A DNA stretch of 64,000 nt, from the NCBI GenBank assembly GCA_015698045.1, contig BLAL01000215.1:1860001-1924000 (forward strand). Direction: 5' to 3'. Numbering within the stretch: the stretch's first letter is position 1; each line of letters begins with the position of its first letter. The position numbers and the translations under genes were made by a program. The DNA is from Rhizophagus clarus (Eukaryota > Glomeromycota > Glomeromycetes > Glomerales > Glomeraceae). Below the pieces are notes generated by a model. That model did no database searches and had not been told where the DNA came from. It was given only the letters and a program-made list of their open reading frames with translations. Positions 24,111-36,015 of this stretch are shown one piece after another.

Positions 24111-24834
24111 TTTTCATGAAATTAATACTAATTAATCCCCTATTATTTTTTATTTTTACTTACAAAATATCATAAATTTTATTGTGAAATATTTATTTTT
24201 TGAAAAAACGTATTTTTATTATTCTAAAATTTCATAATATACATAAATTCTTAGATAAAAACTAGTATTAAAATTTATGTATTCAATGTATCGCTCTAAA
24301 AATTGCATATTATGTGTAACTTTATCCGTTCTACAAGTTTACTTAATATTGTAAAATAGATTTAAAAAGTCAATTTTAACTTTTATATATGATGATTTAT
24401 AATTATTTAAATGCCGATCTTTGACAAATTTGATCAGAACACATGTCAATCATTAAAAATTAAATAATTAACAGATAAAAAAAATTATAATAATTAATAA
24501 ATTTTGATTTTAGCTTTTAAAAAATGATAATTTTGTGCCACCTTAAATATAAGTAAGTTAATTTTTTTTTAATAATAAAAAATATTTTTCAAAATTGCAG
24601 GTAAATTTACCTGCAAAACAGTGCAAGGGATAACGTAAAAAAAAATTTTTATTGACGTTCCTTTCTTTTACTAATACTTAGTGAATTTTTTTTTATAATA
24701 TTTTTTGTATAATTTTTTTATTATTAATTAAAATAAATAAAACTTTCATATAATTAAATGAATTAAATTACTTTAAATTACATGTATTTAAATTATAAAT
24801 TTATTAATATTAATATTATAATTATTATTTGATA
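24111..24834. other. AT-rich spacer with an isolated palindrome
   Basis: One more copy of the satellite palindrome (arms TTGCAGG / CCTGCAA) at about 24,594-24,615, otherwise AT-rich DNA with no gene. Confidence 0.5.
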
Positions 24835-25259
24835 TGTACGAAAATTATGTCTGATATGTACCTATTAATATTCAGGTTTGATTAGTAAATTATAAATATC
24901 TGATATATTTCAGTTATATATAGAATACATATCAGGTATATATAGGATACTTATTAGTGATATCTGATAAGTGTCTAATATTTATTATAGTAATATCGGG
25001 TACCTAATAAATCTATGATATATGACTAATATATGATCGATATCTAATTACCCGATATGTATGAGATATATGACTGATATCTAACTACCTGATATGTATG
25101 AGATATGTATAAAAAGTGTATACTATGTATCACCATTTTTCTGCATCTGACAAGTACATATCAGGTACCTGATATACACATATCTTACATATATCTCACA
25201 CATATCTCACACATATCAAGTACCTGATATGTACCCGATAATATTAATTTTAACCAGTG
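24835..25259. repeat. Right subterminal repeat block of the CACTA-like element
   Basis: Dense repeats of TATCAGGTACCTGATAT, GATATGTA and CATATCTCACA ending in the inverted terminus GTACCCGATA..CCAGTG. Inverted relative to the left block, and longer. Confidence 0.75.
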
Positions 25260-25510
25260 CTGGTCATGCTTTTTCATCTGATAATACTACAAAAAAGAAA
25301 AAAAAAATTAATTAAATAAAAAAAAATAATAAAAAATATTTCTCTCAACTCTTTTTTACTTTAATTCAAAAATCCAGTCATATTTTTCATTCAGCAATAC
25401 TATAAAAAAGAAAAAAAATAATTAATTAAAAAAAAAAATAATGAAAAACACTTTCTTAACACTCCTTTACCTTAATTCCAAAAGTCCAGTCATACTTTTC
25501 ATTTAGAAAC
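25260..25510 (-). repeat. Exon-like module array, type II, right part
   Basis: It resumes the unit broken at 12,283 (CTGGTCATGCTTTTTCATCT) and adds two more units with the same minus-strand pattern: T-rich tract with TTTTTT(G/A)TAG, then about 40 nt containing GACTTTTGGAATTAA, then GTAAG or GTAAA. Confidence 0.7.
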
Positions 25511-26394
25511 ATTACAGAAAAAATTTTTTTTTAAATCAGATATTTAGATTATTTAATTAGATTGGCAAGTCACATGACCTTATCTTTATACCAAATAATT
25601 TGCTATATTATACCAAATAATTTGTTATAGTATTAACAAATTTTTTATAATAAAGGTCTGATTAGCCTAGATACTAATTTTATTATATCAAAATATGATT
25701 GTATAAGTTTTTATAAAAAATTTGTATTTTATTCAAAAAAAAGAATTTATATAAATATAAAAATATAATATATAAAAAATCAGATTTGAATTTGCATATA
25801 ATTTATTAAAAAAACTATAAAAAACTTTTTTATAAATAATTTCTAATACAAAGATATTACCTTTTTTAATAGTAATTTTTTTTAGCTGCTTTTGACTTTT
25901 TTATATATATTTTAAAATCTTAATATAAGTATTATATAAATTAATGTAAGTTAAAATAAAGAAAAATATAAATAATTTTGAATAATAATTTTATTAATAT
26001 TATTTTATCTTAAACATATAATTTTTATTAAAAGATTATATTATATAAATAGATTATTAAAATATTAAATATAATAAAAAATATAATTAAAAGTATGTTA
26101 TTAAACTAAAAAAACTATAATAATGATAATATTTTTATATTGTATAAAATTTTTAAATAATTTAAATTGCAACTTAATAAAAATATTAATTAAATATATA
26201 TAATATTACTTTTCTTAATAAATTAAAAAAATCAGAATTTTTAAAATTAATTTAAATAAATATAAAAAAAATTTTTAAAATTATAGAATAATATAAATAT
26301 AAACTTCTCACCCATATATAAATCTTCTTTAGCTAATCAATATGTTTTTTAAATAATTAATTTTCATATTACATATTTGTAAAAAAATGCATTT
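25511..26394. other. AT-rich region, no gene seen
   Basis: Almost pure A/T with scattered TATAAA runs. It separates the CACTA-like region from the repeat at 26,395. Confidence 0.5.
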
Positions 26395-26820
26395 AGCATC
26401 AGGAAATTTTATAGTGCGAAAAATTGTGCAAGATTATGCATCGTAATATTTCGTAAGTTTCCAGACCTGCCGCAAGTTTGTGGAAGAGTAATATTTCGTA
26501 ACTTTTTAAAATATTTCGAAATATTATGATATGTAAAGTTTCGTAATTTTACGGTTTGTAATATTCTGTAATTTTACGCATTCGCAATATTTCGTAATTT
26601 TACATAATATTTTGTAAGTTTCCAGATCCACCGCAAGTTTGCGTAAGCGTAATATTTTGTAACTTTTTAAAATATTTCAAAATATTATGATATGCAAAGT
26701 TTCGTAATTTTACGGTTTGTAATATTGTGTAATTTTATTGCGTAATATTTCGCAACTTTTTAAAATATTTTGACGATTCATAATTTTACATAAATATTTT
26801 GTAATGTTTCAAAATTCATT
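26395..26820 (+). repeat. CGTAATATTTCG tandem repeats resembling the LINE 5' end
   Basis: Starts GCATCAGGAAATTTTATAG, the same sequence that opens both full-length LINE copies (53,475 and, inverted, 39,379). Degenerate units of CGTAATATTTCGTAA and TTTTACGGTTTGTAATATT follow. No LINE ORFs follow, so it is either an orphan 5' end or an independent relative from which the LINE promoter repeats came. Confidence 0.6.
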
Positions 26821-28458
26821 TTTGTACTATAAGTTTATATAATGTATATTTTATTAGATATAATATAAATTAAATTATAAAAATTACAAGTATTTATTAC
26901 TATATATAGAATATAAAAGTAAAAAAAGAAAGAGTAACAATACAATTAGATGTAAAAAGAAGAGAAACAGTTATAGTAACGTTGGTATTAGATATAAAGA
27001 TAAAAGAAATATTGTTAGTATTGTTAGTATTAAGGTAAAAAAAGTTAAAGAAACAGTAAAAGGAGTAAAAGAAACATGGATATTATCGTTAGTATTAAAG
27101 TACAAGTAAAAAGAAATAAAGGAAACGTAGATAGTATTGTTAGTATTATGACATAAAGTAACAAAGAGGTAAAAAAAACACGTTAATATTAAAATAATTA
27201 GTATTAATAAATAAATATTTCTATACCTGCAAAGTAATTGAACAAAAGAATAAAGAAATAAAGAAAAAGGAAAAAATAAACATGTTGTTAGTATTGTTAG
27301 TATTGTTAGTATTAAAGTACAAGTAAAAAGGAATAAAGGAAATATGGATATAATTGTTAGTATTATGATACAAAGTAACAAAGAAGTAAAAAAAAATGAA
27401 AATAATTAGTATTAATAAACAAATATTTCTATATCTGCAAAGCAATAAATTATGAAATATATGTAAATATATTGTATATAATTAAAGAAATAATAGAAAG
27501 AAGAGACAAAAAAATTAAAAATATTGAACAAAAGAATAAAGAAATAAGAGACAAAAATAAATAAGACAAAAAACGCGTGCATAATTAAATGATTAAATCA
27601 CATGCAAGGATCAGCCTAATTTTGATTGGCCAGAAAATACGATACTGTATGCACAATCATATCATGCAGATTTATTTATTTAATTATCAACAACGTGGGC
27701 GTGACATAAATAAATCGTGACTGAAACTTGTGTTCAATTTATGTTCAATTTGTGTTGATAATTCTGGTAAAAAATTATTAATTTTGGCCAAATTTTGTTA
27801 AATTTGTTAAATTTGTGTTGAATTTGTGTTGAATTTGTGTTGCGTAATTTTTTATTTATCACAAGGGATGATATTTAGTAATTGCATGTACGATGTACAA
27901 GATTTTTTTTATGATTTTTTTAAGAAATGTACGCAAAATATTTAATCAGAATATAATTATTTTTAATTAAATTGATTAAAAAAAATTAATTTTTTTAAGA
28001 AATGTATGCGAAATATTTAAAATTCAATAGAATGTGTTAATAATAAATTGTTTTATTTTTAAATATGATATATTGATATTTATATTTAAAACAATTAAAC
28101 ATGTACACATGTACATGATTTTCAATTATTTTTAATTGAAATGAAACTGAAATCAAACTAAAATTTTTTTTATTTTTTGATTTAATCATAATATTTATAT
28201 TTAGATAATCTATATCCGCATGAGATTTAATTAATATGTTTAATGATGAAAAGTGTAATAAATTAAATTTTAATTGAAACGAAAAATAAAATCAAACTAA
28301 AGAGGTATTGTTCAAATTTTATTTGAAGTAACATTTTACGACTTTCTTTCAAATTTTTACTCATCCCAAAATTAAATTATAAAAATCAAATCTAAACTAA
28401 TAATGCCTCGCCACACACGTTCACGTTGTTCCCACTATAATATCCATTGGAACTGGGC
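26821..28458. other. AT-rich region with simple repeats
   Basis: 26,970-27,430 carries two purine-rich blocks with TTGTTAGTATTGTTAGTATTA and AAAGTACAAGTAAAAAG duplicated. 27,780-27,845 repeats AATTTGTGTTG. Long open frames here are low-complexity and are not called as genes. Confidence 0.5.
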
Positions 28459-28578
28459 TATGAGCCTATGATGGATGAACTTGTTGATATACGCCAAGAC
28501 AGAAACCGCGCCTACCACAATATTAATAGTAAAAGCCGCTATGATTTTTGGGACTCTGTTGCCAATAGGTTCATATGA
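28459..28578 (+). pseudogene. Fragment resembling a Myb/SANT- or MADF-like DNA-binding segment
   Basis: A 39-codon frame reading YEPMMDELVDIRQDRN, then KSRYDFWDSVANRF, has helix-turn-helix character like the Myb/SANT-like segments of transposon-derived proteins. It has higher GC than its surroundings, no start or full domain, and ends at a TGA just before the LINE fragment at 28,608. Family assignment is tentative. Confidence 0.35.
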
Positions 28579-28607
28579 CTAATATCTATAATTTTTTTAA
28601 GAAAGAA

Positions 28608-29917
28608 TTTAAATTCAAGGCAAACGCAGCATAGTAGCCTTTATCTTTATTAATTATTATTAAATCAATACAATTTACAAAAAATATAAAAAGAAATAAA
28701 ATAAAATAAAACTAACTAAAAACAAAGCTATATAATCTCCTAAGTAAAAATAAAGTAATAAAAATTAATCTAAAAAGAATAATCACATTACATTAAATTT
28801 CCCTAGATCTTCCCCCTTGATATATTCCAACCAAAGTAGAAGCAACTATGCTAACATAATAACGGATAACACGCCCACTATAAAAATTGACATCCCATCC
28901 TGCAAAAGCTATTATTAAGTAGCACCGTTAGACGATCCATTAAACCCAATAAAATGATTATACCATGGTAATCCTTGAATCATCGAGTTCTTAATCCAAT
29001 CAGTTCTGAAGTCACGTGAAGTCACGAGATAGGTCAGAAGAGGTAATGAAGAGTAAGGCACATACGAAGTGGCATGCAAATTAGATGGTCGAGAAGTAGT
29101 TTTCAATTTAAGAGTGATGTTCATTGTATTTTCCCATTTGCTTTTATCATAAGTACGCAGATTCCAAATGCGTTTTCTAAGCTTCTGAATGAAATTGTTA
29201 TGGATCGCAGCCACGACCTTTATGGCTGACTGTTTAGGGATAGATAAATCAACAAATAAATTAACAAACATGGTAGGTAGACAATCCCAGATAAGAGAGT
29301 AGAAGGACCAATTAGTAGAAAAAACAGTCTAACAAGTAAGCAAAGAAAGTTTCTGGAGCATAGGTGTGGGGTCCATATCAGCCAACTCGCCAGCTTCTCT
29401 AAGCTTGGATAACAAATAGTTTTGGTAAGCTTGTAAAATTTGATGCATAATAGCACGACATTTAGCACAAAGAATAAAGTGCATTAAGTTTTCCTTATGC
29501 ATGCGACATGAGCGACATGTTAGAAGATCAATATATAGATCGGGACGAGTAATTTTTAGCTTTTCCAAGAGTGATAAATCATCAAGGAAAAGCTTAAACT
29601 TGAAAGTATAATGCCTTGAAGCATGGTAAGCACGAAAGGAGGTGTCGTGGACTGGTGAAAAATTGAGTGAACCAAGTGAGTTTCCAGTTAACGACGTAGC
29701 CATCCCTATTATATAGGCAAAATGTAAATTGGAAACGTTTAAGCGCCAAAAGGTCTTTCATAAAGAAGGCCTGATAATATGTTTTAAAGAGACGCCTAGG
29801 GTTAGATTCACAAATGATGCCATCATAAACCAGACGGATATTATGCGAAGAAGTGTAGTCAGCCTCAGGGAGGAGAATGGCAGTATCAGAATAATGGGCA
29901 GAATTGGCAAGAGAAAA
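28608..29917 (-). mobile_element. 5'-truncated LINE copy C (RNase H end to 3' UTR)
   Basis: Begins (minus strand) within the RNase H domain at LANSAHYSD and runs through the Cys-rich segment (LTCRSCRMHKENLMHFILC) and C-terminal region to the 3' end AAATTTAAATTC-type sequence at 28,608. At least one stop interrupts it. At the codon where the two full-length copies have TGA it reads TGG, in KRIWNLRTYDK. It belongs to a somewhat diverged subfamily. Confidence 0.9.
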
Positions 29918-30057
29918 AATTTAAATTCAAGGCAAACGCGGCATAGTAGCCTTTATCTTTATTAATCATTATTTAATCGATACAATTTAAAACAAACATA
30001 AAAAGAAAACAAAAAAATAAAACTAACTAAAAACAAAGCTATATAGTCTCCTAAGTA
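29918..30057 (-). mobile_element. Very short LINE 3' fragment D
   Basis: About 140 bp matching only the LINE 3' UTR (TAGCCTTTATCTTTATTAAT in plus orientation). It is wedged between the 3' end of copy A and the truncated 5' end of copy C. Confidence 0.85.
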
Positions 30058-30329
30058 AAGAATTTAAATTCAAGGCAAACGCGGCATAGTAGCCTTTATC
30101 TTTATTAATCATTATTAACTCAATACAATTTACATAAAATAAAAAAAAACAAAAGAAAATAAAACTAACTAAAAACAAAACTATATAGTCTCCTAAGTAA
30201 AAATAAAGTAATAAAATTAAACTAAAAAGAATAATCGCATTACACTAAATTTTCCTAGATCTTCCCCCTTGATATATTCCAACCAAAGTAGAAGCAACTA
30301 TGCTAACAAAATAACGGATAACACGCCCA

Positions 30330-33300
30330 CTATAAAAATCGACATCCCATCCTGCAAAAGCTGTTATTAAGTAGCACCGTTAGACGACCCATAAAACCCG
30401 ATAAATGTTTAAACCATGGCAAACCTTGAATCATCGAGTTCTTAATCCAATCAACTTCGGAGTCACGTGAAGTCACGAGATGGGTCGGAGGAGGTAACGA
30501 GGAGAAAGGCACATACGACGTGGCAGGCAAATTAGATGGCCGAGGAGTAGTTTTCAGTTTAAGGGTAATGTTCATCGCGTCTTCCCATTTACTCTTGTCA
30601 TAAGTACGCGGATTTCAGATGCATGTCCTAAGTTTTCGGATGAAATTATTATGTATCGCAGCTACAACTTTCATAGCAGACGGCCTGGGAATGGATAAAT
30701 CGACAAATAAGTCAATAAACATGGCAGGTAAACAGCCCCGGATGAGCGCGTAAGAGGACCAGTTAGAGGAAGAAATGGTCCAACAAGAAAGAGAAGAGAG
30801 TTTCCTGAGCAAGGGTGTAGGATCTTGGTCAGCCATTTCACCAGCTTCACGAAGCTTAGAGAATAAGTGATTTTGATAAGATTGCAATATCTGATGCATG
30901 ACAGATCGGCGTTTAGAGCAGAGGATCAAGTGCATCAAGTCCTCCATACGATCACGACACGAACAGCATGTAAGAAGATCAATATAGAGATCAGAACGGG
31001 TGACTTTTAACTTTTCCAGGAGAGGCAAATCATCGAGGAAGAGTTTAAACTTGAAGGTGTAATGTCTTGCGGCGTGAGAAGCCTGGAAGGAAGCATCATG
31101 AGCCGGGGAAAAATTAAGAGTAAACCAGGTAAGTTCCCAGTCCACTACATAGTCGTCGCTGTCAAACAGGCAATATACAAATTGAAAACGTTTGAAAGAT
31201 AAAAGGTCCTTCAAAAAGGTAGCCTGGAAGTGGAGCTTGAAGAGCCGCCTGGGATTAGATTCACAAACCACATTGTCATACACCAGACGGACAGGATGCG
31301 AGGAAGTGTAAGCGTCCACGGGCAAAAGAGGAGCCGTATCAGAGTGATGAGCGGAATTTGCAAGAGAATCAGCAAATTCGTTCCAGTAGTTGCCATCATG
31401 ACCTTTGACTTTAGCGGGAAAGACCGCGAGACTTTTGGAATGAATAAGTCGCTCAATAGAAGCCCACAGCTCGAAGTTAGTAGTTTTGTAAAACAGACGA
31501 CTATTAGAGTAGGAAGAAGATGCACATAGTTGCAAACCATCAATGGCAGCTTGGGAGTCCGTGTAAATAGTAACAGTAGAATCAGCTGGAGTGACGCTTA
31601 AAGCAGCGTAAATTGCAGCAGCTTCAGCTCTGGTAGAGGAAGGCCAGTTCCGTATAGTACCGTGCGCATATGTGGCAACAGAGTTAAGATATCCAGCGTC
31701 GGGAATTATTTGAACCCAAGACCAACCCATCGAAACTTCAGGTGTACCGAGGTTAATCAAAGAACCATCGGTATAATAACGATAATGAGAGCCTGACGGG
31801 AGGGGAACTGATGAAGAAAGTAAGAATTGATCATCTATAAGAGGAGACACAGTAAGATCATCCGCAACTACAGAAGAAAAGGAGGAAAAATCTGGCAAAA
31901 GGTCAAGGCGCCGATGATAAGGAATAACCGTGAGACTAAGGTCAGCCCAAGTATAAGGAGAAATAACTTCCGAAGTAGATTGATGAATACGTTCGCAATT
32001 TGTAGGCAGAATCATAGATCTCAACAAAGAAATCTTAAAGGTGCAGCGAGGCGGAACGGCAGAATATTTATTAGCTGAGGGGAACGGAACATGCGCGTCA
32101 CAGCCTGGACAGGGACAAAGGCGAACAACATCACCAGGAGTAGAGAGACAGTCTGATATCCAATGAACAATCACACAGGCATCTTTCTTGGGTTGGACGC
32201 TAAGTTGTTTGCCAAAGAGAGGAGCACCGTTGCCATCAAGCGTGACAAGCCAATAATGATTCTTTTGCGTTGTAGTAGCACCGGGAAGTAAAACAATAGA
32301 AGAAGTGACAGAAGGAGGGTGTACATACTGATCAAGCAACTGATCATGAGAGCCGGGAAGGGTCGTATGGGCCTTGATGTCCAGGTACCATTTATGAGGG
32401 AGGGAACGGCCACGCTTATCCTCAAGTTGGGCAATATAAGCAGTGCGATAAGCTGTCCAGGAAATGAGATGAGAGCCAGAGGGCACAATTAATTGCGATA
32501 AGTAAAAGAGGTGACGTTTCCGGAGAACCTTGAGGCAAGCTTTAAAAACCCGCGGGCTCATACACAAATATAAAGGAGTATGACCAGGAAGAGTAAGGTC
32601 CGGTAACGTAGAAGAGAACTGAGCATGTTGCAAGCGGAAGGGGGTAGAAACCATGGAGGCAATAGTGCACGCGATATAGTCACATTTAAAAATATTCATG
32701 TTGGACCATAAGGACCAATCATCCACCATCAAAGGAGAAATAGGAATCAAAAACCTAAACTGTATCAACATTAATCTATAAATAAACAAACGCTGAATAA
32801 AAGGTGTAGAAGAATTAGCCATCAAAAAAAAATTATTAACATGACATTGTGTCAAATGAGAAAATAGATTAATCAAGCCCAAAGCTTGAGAAAGGTAAAG
32901 TATAGGATTGGGAAGAGAACGGGAAAAGTTAGCCTTATGCTTGACGAGAGAGCGTACAGATCGTGTAGCAGCATAACAATCCGATGCTGAAAGGTGGGTA
33001 ACTTGCATGCGGTACTCAAGTTTAGGAATGAGCACCGAGTTATATAGGTAAACCACTTGTTTAGCAGAGAGCTTGACCGGGCGAAGAGTGGCGGCGAACG
33101 AATTACATTCACTGGCGATTTGTTTTCTGACAAAATCACGAGAGCCTTTGATATTAAACCATACCCCTAAAAAGCGAAAAGAAGAAGTAATAGAAAGAGG
33201 GGTAACGGAGATGGAAGGAATATCGTTCAAAGACGATAAGGATAAGTGAAATTCCACAGGGAGAATAGTGGATGTGGTGGTTAAAGGCAATGAATTTGAT

Positions 33301-35966
33301 ATCAAGACATATTTCTGATGGTTGGCAGAAGTATTGTTCAACAAATAGAATTCTTCTGTAATTGATAACATATGTTCCAGTCCAGCCTTCGACGAAGAAA
33401 TAAGAGTGGAATCATCCATAAAGACCAGATTGTTGATAGAAATATCAGGAATAGAGACCGTGTCAGCGGAAGATAATGATAGGGATCGTAATACATAAGG
33501 ATCCAACATCTCAGATTTCAAAACAGTCAAAAGGGGATCGATATAAATGACCCATAAGAGCGGGGAAATCACTTCGCCTTGGTCTATACCGATGCGAACC
33601 CGGTAGGAAGAAGTCTCACCGTGGGCAGTAAACACCCGATTTGAACGGTTCATAAAAAGAGATAAAATAAACGTGATAGCAGTCGCAGGCAGACGAATGC
33701 GTTCCAGAGCGAATTTTAGCATAGTCAAATTGACAGAGTCAAAGGCTTTAGAGATGTCTTGCGATAAAATCCAGAGAGGAGAATTGGTGTGATTGGCATC
33801 ATGAATGATGGACTCAAGGGTGATGATTGGGTCACGGCAGGTACCTCCTGGTAGCCCCGCAAAATTACCACCTTTAAGAACATTGTGGGTAGTGAGAACG
33901 GTAGACAATCAGTTATAAAAAAGCTTGACAAAGGATTTTCGGATAACTTTCAGAAGTGTAATGGGACGGGTATTTTTTAATTGACATCGCCATTCGTGCG
34001 GCTTGGAGATGGGAAAAACCATAGCTTGCCGCCAGAGATCAGGAATGTCAGCAGTAGCAAAACATTTACGGATCAGTATTAAAAGTAGAGAGTTGGCGGT
34101 AGGTCCCAAATGTTTGAGCATTTCATAGGTAATCATGGAAGGGCCGGGAGCTTTGCCATTGGGCATAGAAGAAACCGTAGAGAGCCATTCCTCTAAGGAA
34201 GGGGGAGACAATAGGGAACTATAAATATCAGGAGAAACAGAGTCCATGGGTAAATACGCAGAGCGCCATCGATCAGGCAGAGCTGATATATGCAAAGGTG
34301 GGGAGGATTTGATAGGAACAGCATTTTGAAAATGGTTGACCACAGCATCAGAAATGTCCTTTGGATCCGTCAACAATTGAGGAGTGGTAGGATGATCAAT
34401 AAAGACACGATCCAAAATGATGCGACGACGTGAGCGAGAAAGCGCTGAGCTTATAAATGAAGAAATGTCAGTATCAAAATTCTGGTCGCGAGACGCCAAA
34501 TGAGCCTTAATAGAAGAGTCCTGAAATTCTTTTTCTTTCAAAAGATGTAAGCCTCTTAACAAAGAAGAGGCACGTGAAAGAGTACTGTATAAAGAAATAA
34601 AATTATCCGTCCGATAAGAAAGTAAAGTTGAAGGTAAAACAGGGACAGAAGAAAAAATGGATTTATACAAATTAAATATGTTATTTAATCTGATCAAATA
34701 GCCAGACCATTTACGGTCATGGGAAGAAGAAAAGGTATGTGGGTATTTACGTAATAATCTAACAGAGTGAAGAACACGATTAAGGAAGCGGTAATGCTGT
34801 ATTAGGGTTTCTAAATCTTTAGGGAATTTTGGGGTATGGTCATTACCAACAGTTCGTGCGGGTAGGATAGCATTGGCACCAGCAATAATGTGAGTGTGTA
34901 AATATTCACACATACGATTGACGTGCCAAGAAGCAAATACAATGGGAGAAATATTGCACAAATTGTCAACATGAGCAGAAAAGTCCTCCCATCGCGAGGG
35001 GGTAACCGAGTCAAAGGAAAACATATGACGAGAACGTCGTTGAAGCTGCCGAGCACGTGCTGGCTTGAGAGAAGAAGATAAAAAGGAAGAATCGTAATAA
35101 GTAATAACAGGATTATGATCAGAAAGGCTAAGATCACGCACGTCAAAAATGACAGAGGTGAGTAAAAATCGTTTAAGAAGGGGACAAGACCAGATATAAT
35201 CAATGCGGGAAATAATATCCGCACGATGAAAGGTGCCCAAAAATGTAGAAGAAAAATTAACAGGAGTAAAGTCAACATATCCATTTGATAAAAGGAAATT
35301 AAAAAGACGATGGATACGTTTGGAGGCGATTTGAGGTTGATTGAAAAATATAGGGTAGAATTGATCAAGGTGCATATTAAAATCGCCACAAACTGTGTGG
35401 TGAAAACCTAATCGTTTAGCATCCGACAAGGCGGAAATAAGGAGGTCGATAGTTTCATCGCGCAAGGATTGATCGGAAGGAGGAGGGATATAAACAACAA
35501 AAATTCGAAGCTTAATGTTTCCTTTAAAGTATAGGTCAACAGAAAGCAAGCGTGATGAAAGTGAAGTATAAGTGTGAACATGAGAAGCCAAAGAATTTTC
35601 AATAAAAAGGGAAACACCCCCGGAAGAACGAACATGTTGGGAGGTATCCAAAACAGAGGAAAAAACAGTATAATTAGAAAGTCTTTTAGACAAAAAATGC
35701 ATTTGTTTAGGATGTATGTGAGTGTCAACGACACCACCAAAAGAGATGTGTTTGAGGGAAAAGAAATCATTTAATAACTCGATCTTATTCTGTGAAAACA
35801 TCTTAAGACCGTTAATGTTGAGAGAAGAAATATTAAAGGAATTACAAGGGAAGAGCGAAGGAGAAACAGAAGAAAATAAAGAATCTTGTAGGGTAAGGTC
35901 ATCAATGTCTATGGGGTTGGGGGGATTACGTACAAAAGAATCGTAATTAAAATTATTGTCCGTCAT
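30330..35966 (-). pseudogene. LINE copy A ORF2: endonuclease, reverse transcriptase, RNase H (two stops)
   Basis: Domains in order: APE-type endonuclease (SLNINGLK, CGDFNMHLD near residue 193, RIDYIWS, LSDHNPV); reverse transcriptase (GKAPGPSMITYEMLKHLG, SQDISKAFDSV, GIDQGEVISPLLW, FMDDSTLISS near 849); RNase H (YYTDGSLIN near 1397, STRAEAAAIYAAL, YTDSQAAIDGL, KGHDGNYWNEFAD); C-terminal CxxC...HxxxxC segment near 1665. A TGA at 33,909-33,911 follows FVKLFYN where copy B has CGC (Arg), so it is a single-codon lesion inside the reverse transcriptase. A second TGA at 30,615-30,617 is shared with copy B and may be the natural end. Confidence 0.9.
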
Positions 35967-36015
35967 TATAGCACTATGATAAAATCAGACGGGGAAGGTA
36001 TGAAAAGGAGAACAA

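Larger units (their letters stand above)
12284..25259. mobile_element. CACTA/EnSpm-like element of about 13 kb, non-autonomous
   Basis: The left end begins CACTGGTCAAAATCAAT and the reverse complement of the right end begins CACTGGTTAAAATTAAT; matching continues through ATCGGGTACATAT, about 36 of the first 42 positions. The ends are flanked by a 3-bp direct repeat CTG (12,281-12,283 and 25,260-25,262). Joining the flanks at one CTG restores a normal unit of the type II module array. CACT-start termini, 3-bp target duplication and subterminal repeats are the classic CACTA set. No TNP2-like transposase was seen inside, so mobilisation in trans is inferred. Contents: a splice-module array, a palindromic satellite, a piggyBac-type transposase gene and further insertions. 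Confidence 0.82.

Noticed and set aside
23337..24615. Right satellite array as the terminal repeat of the piggyBac transposon
   Set aside because: The arrays are in direct, not inverted, orientation, and no TTAA-flanked matching ends were found.
26971..27445. Minus-strand hydrophobic frames of 74-136 codons
   Set aside because: They come from TTGTTAGTATTA-type simple repeats; two duplicated blocks give the same text.
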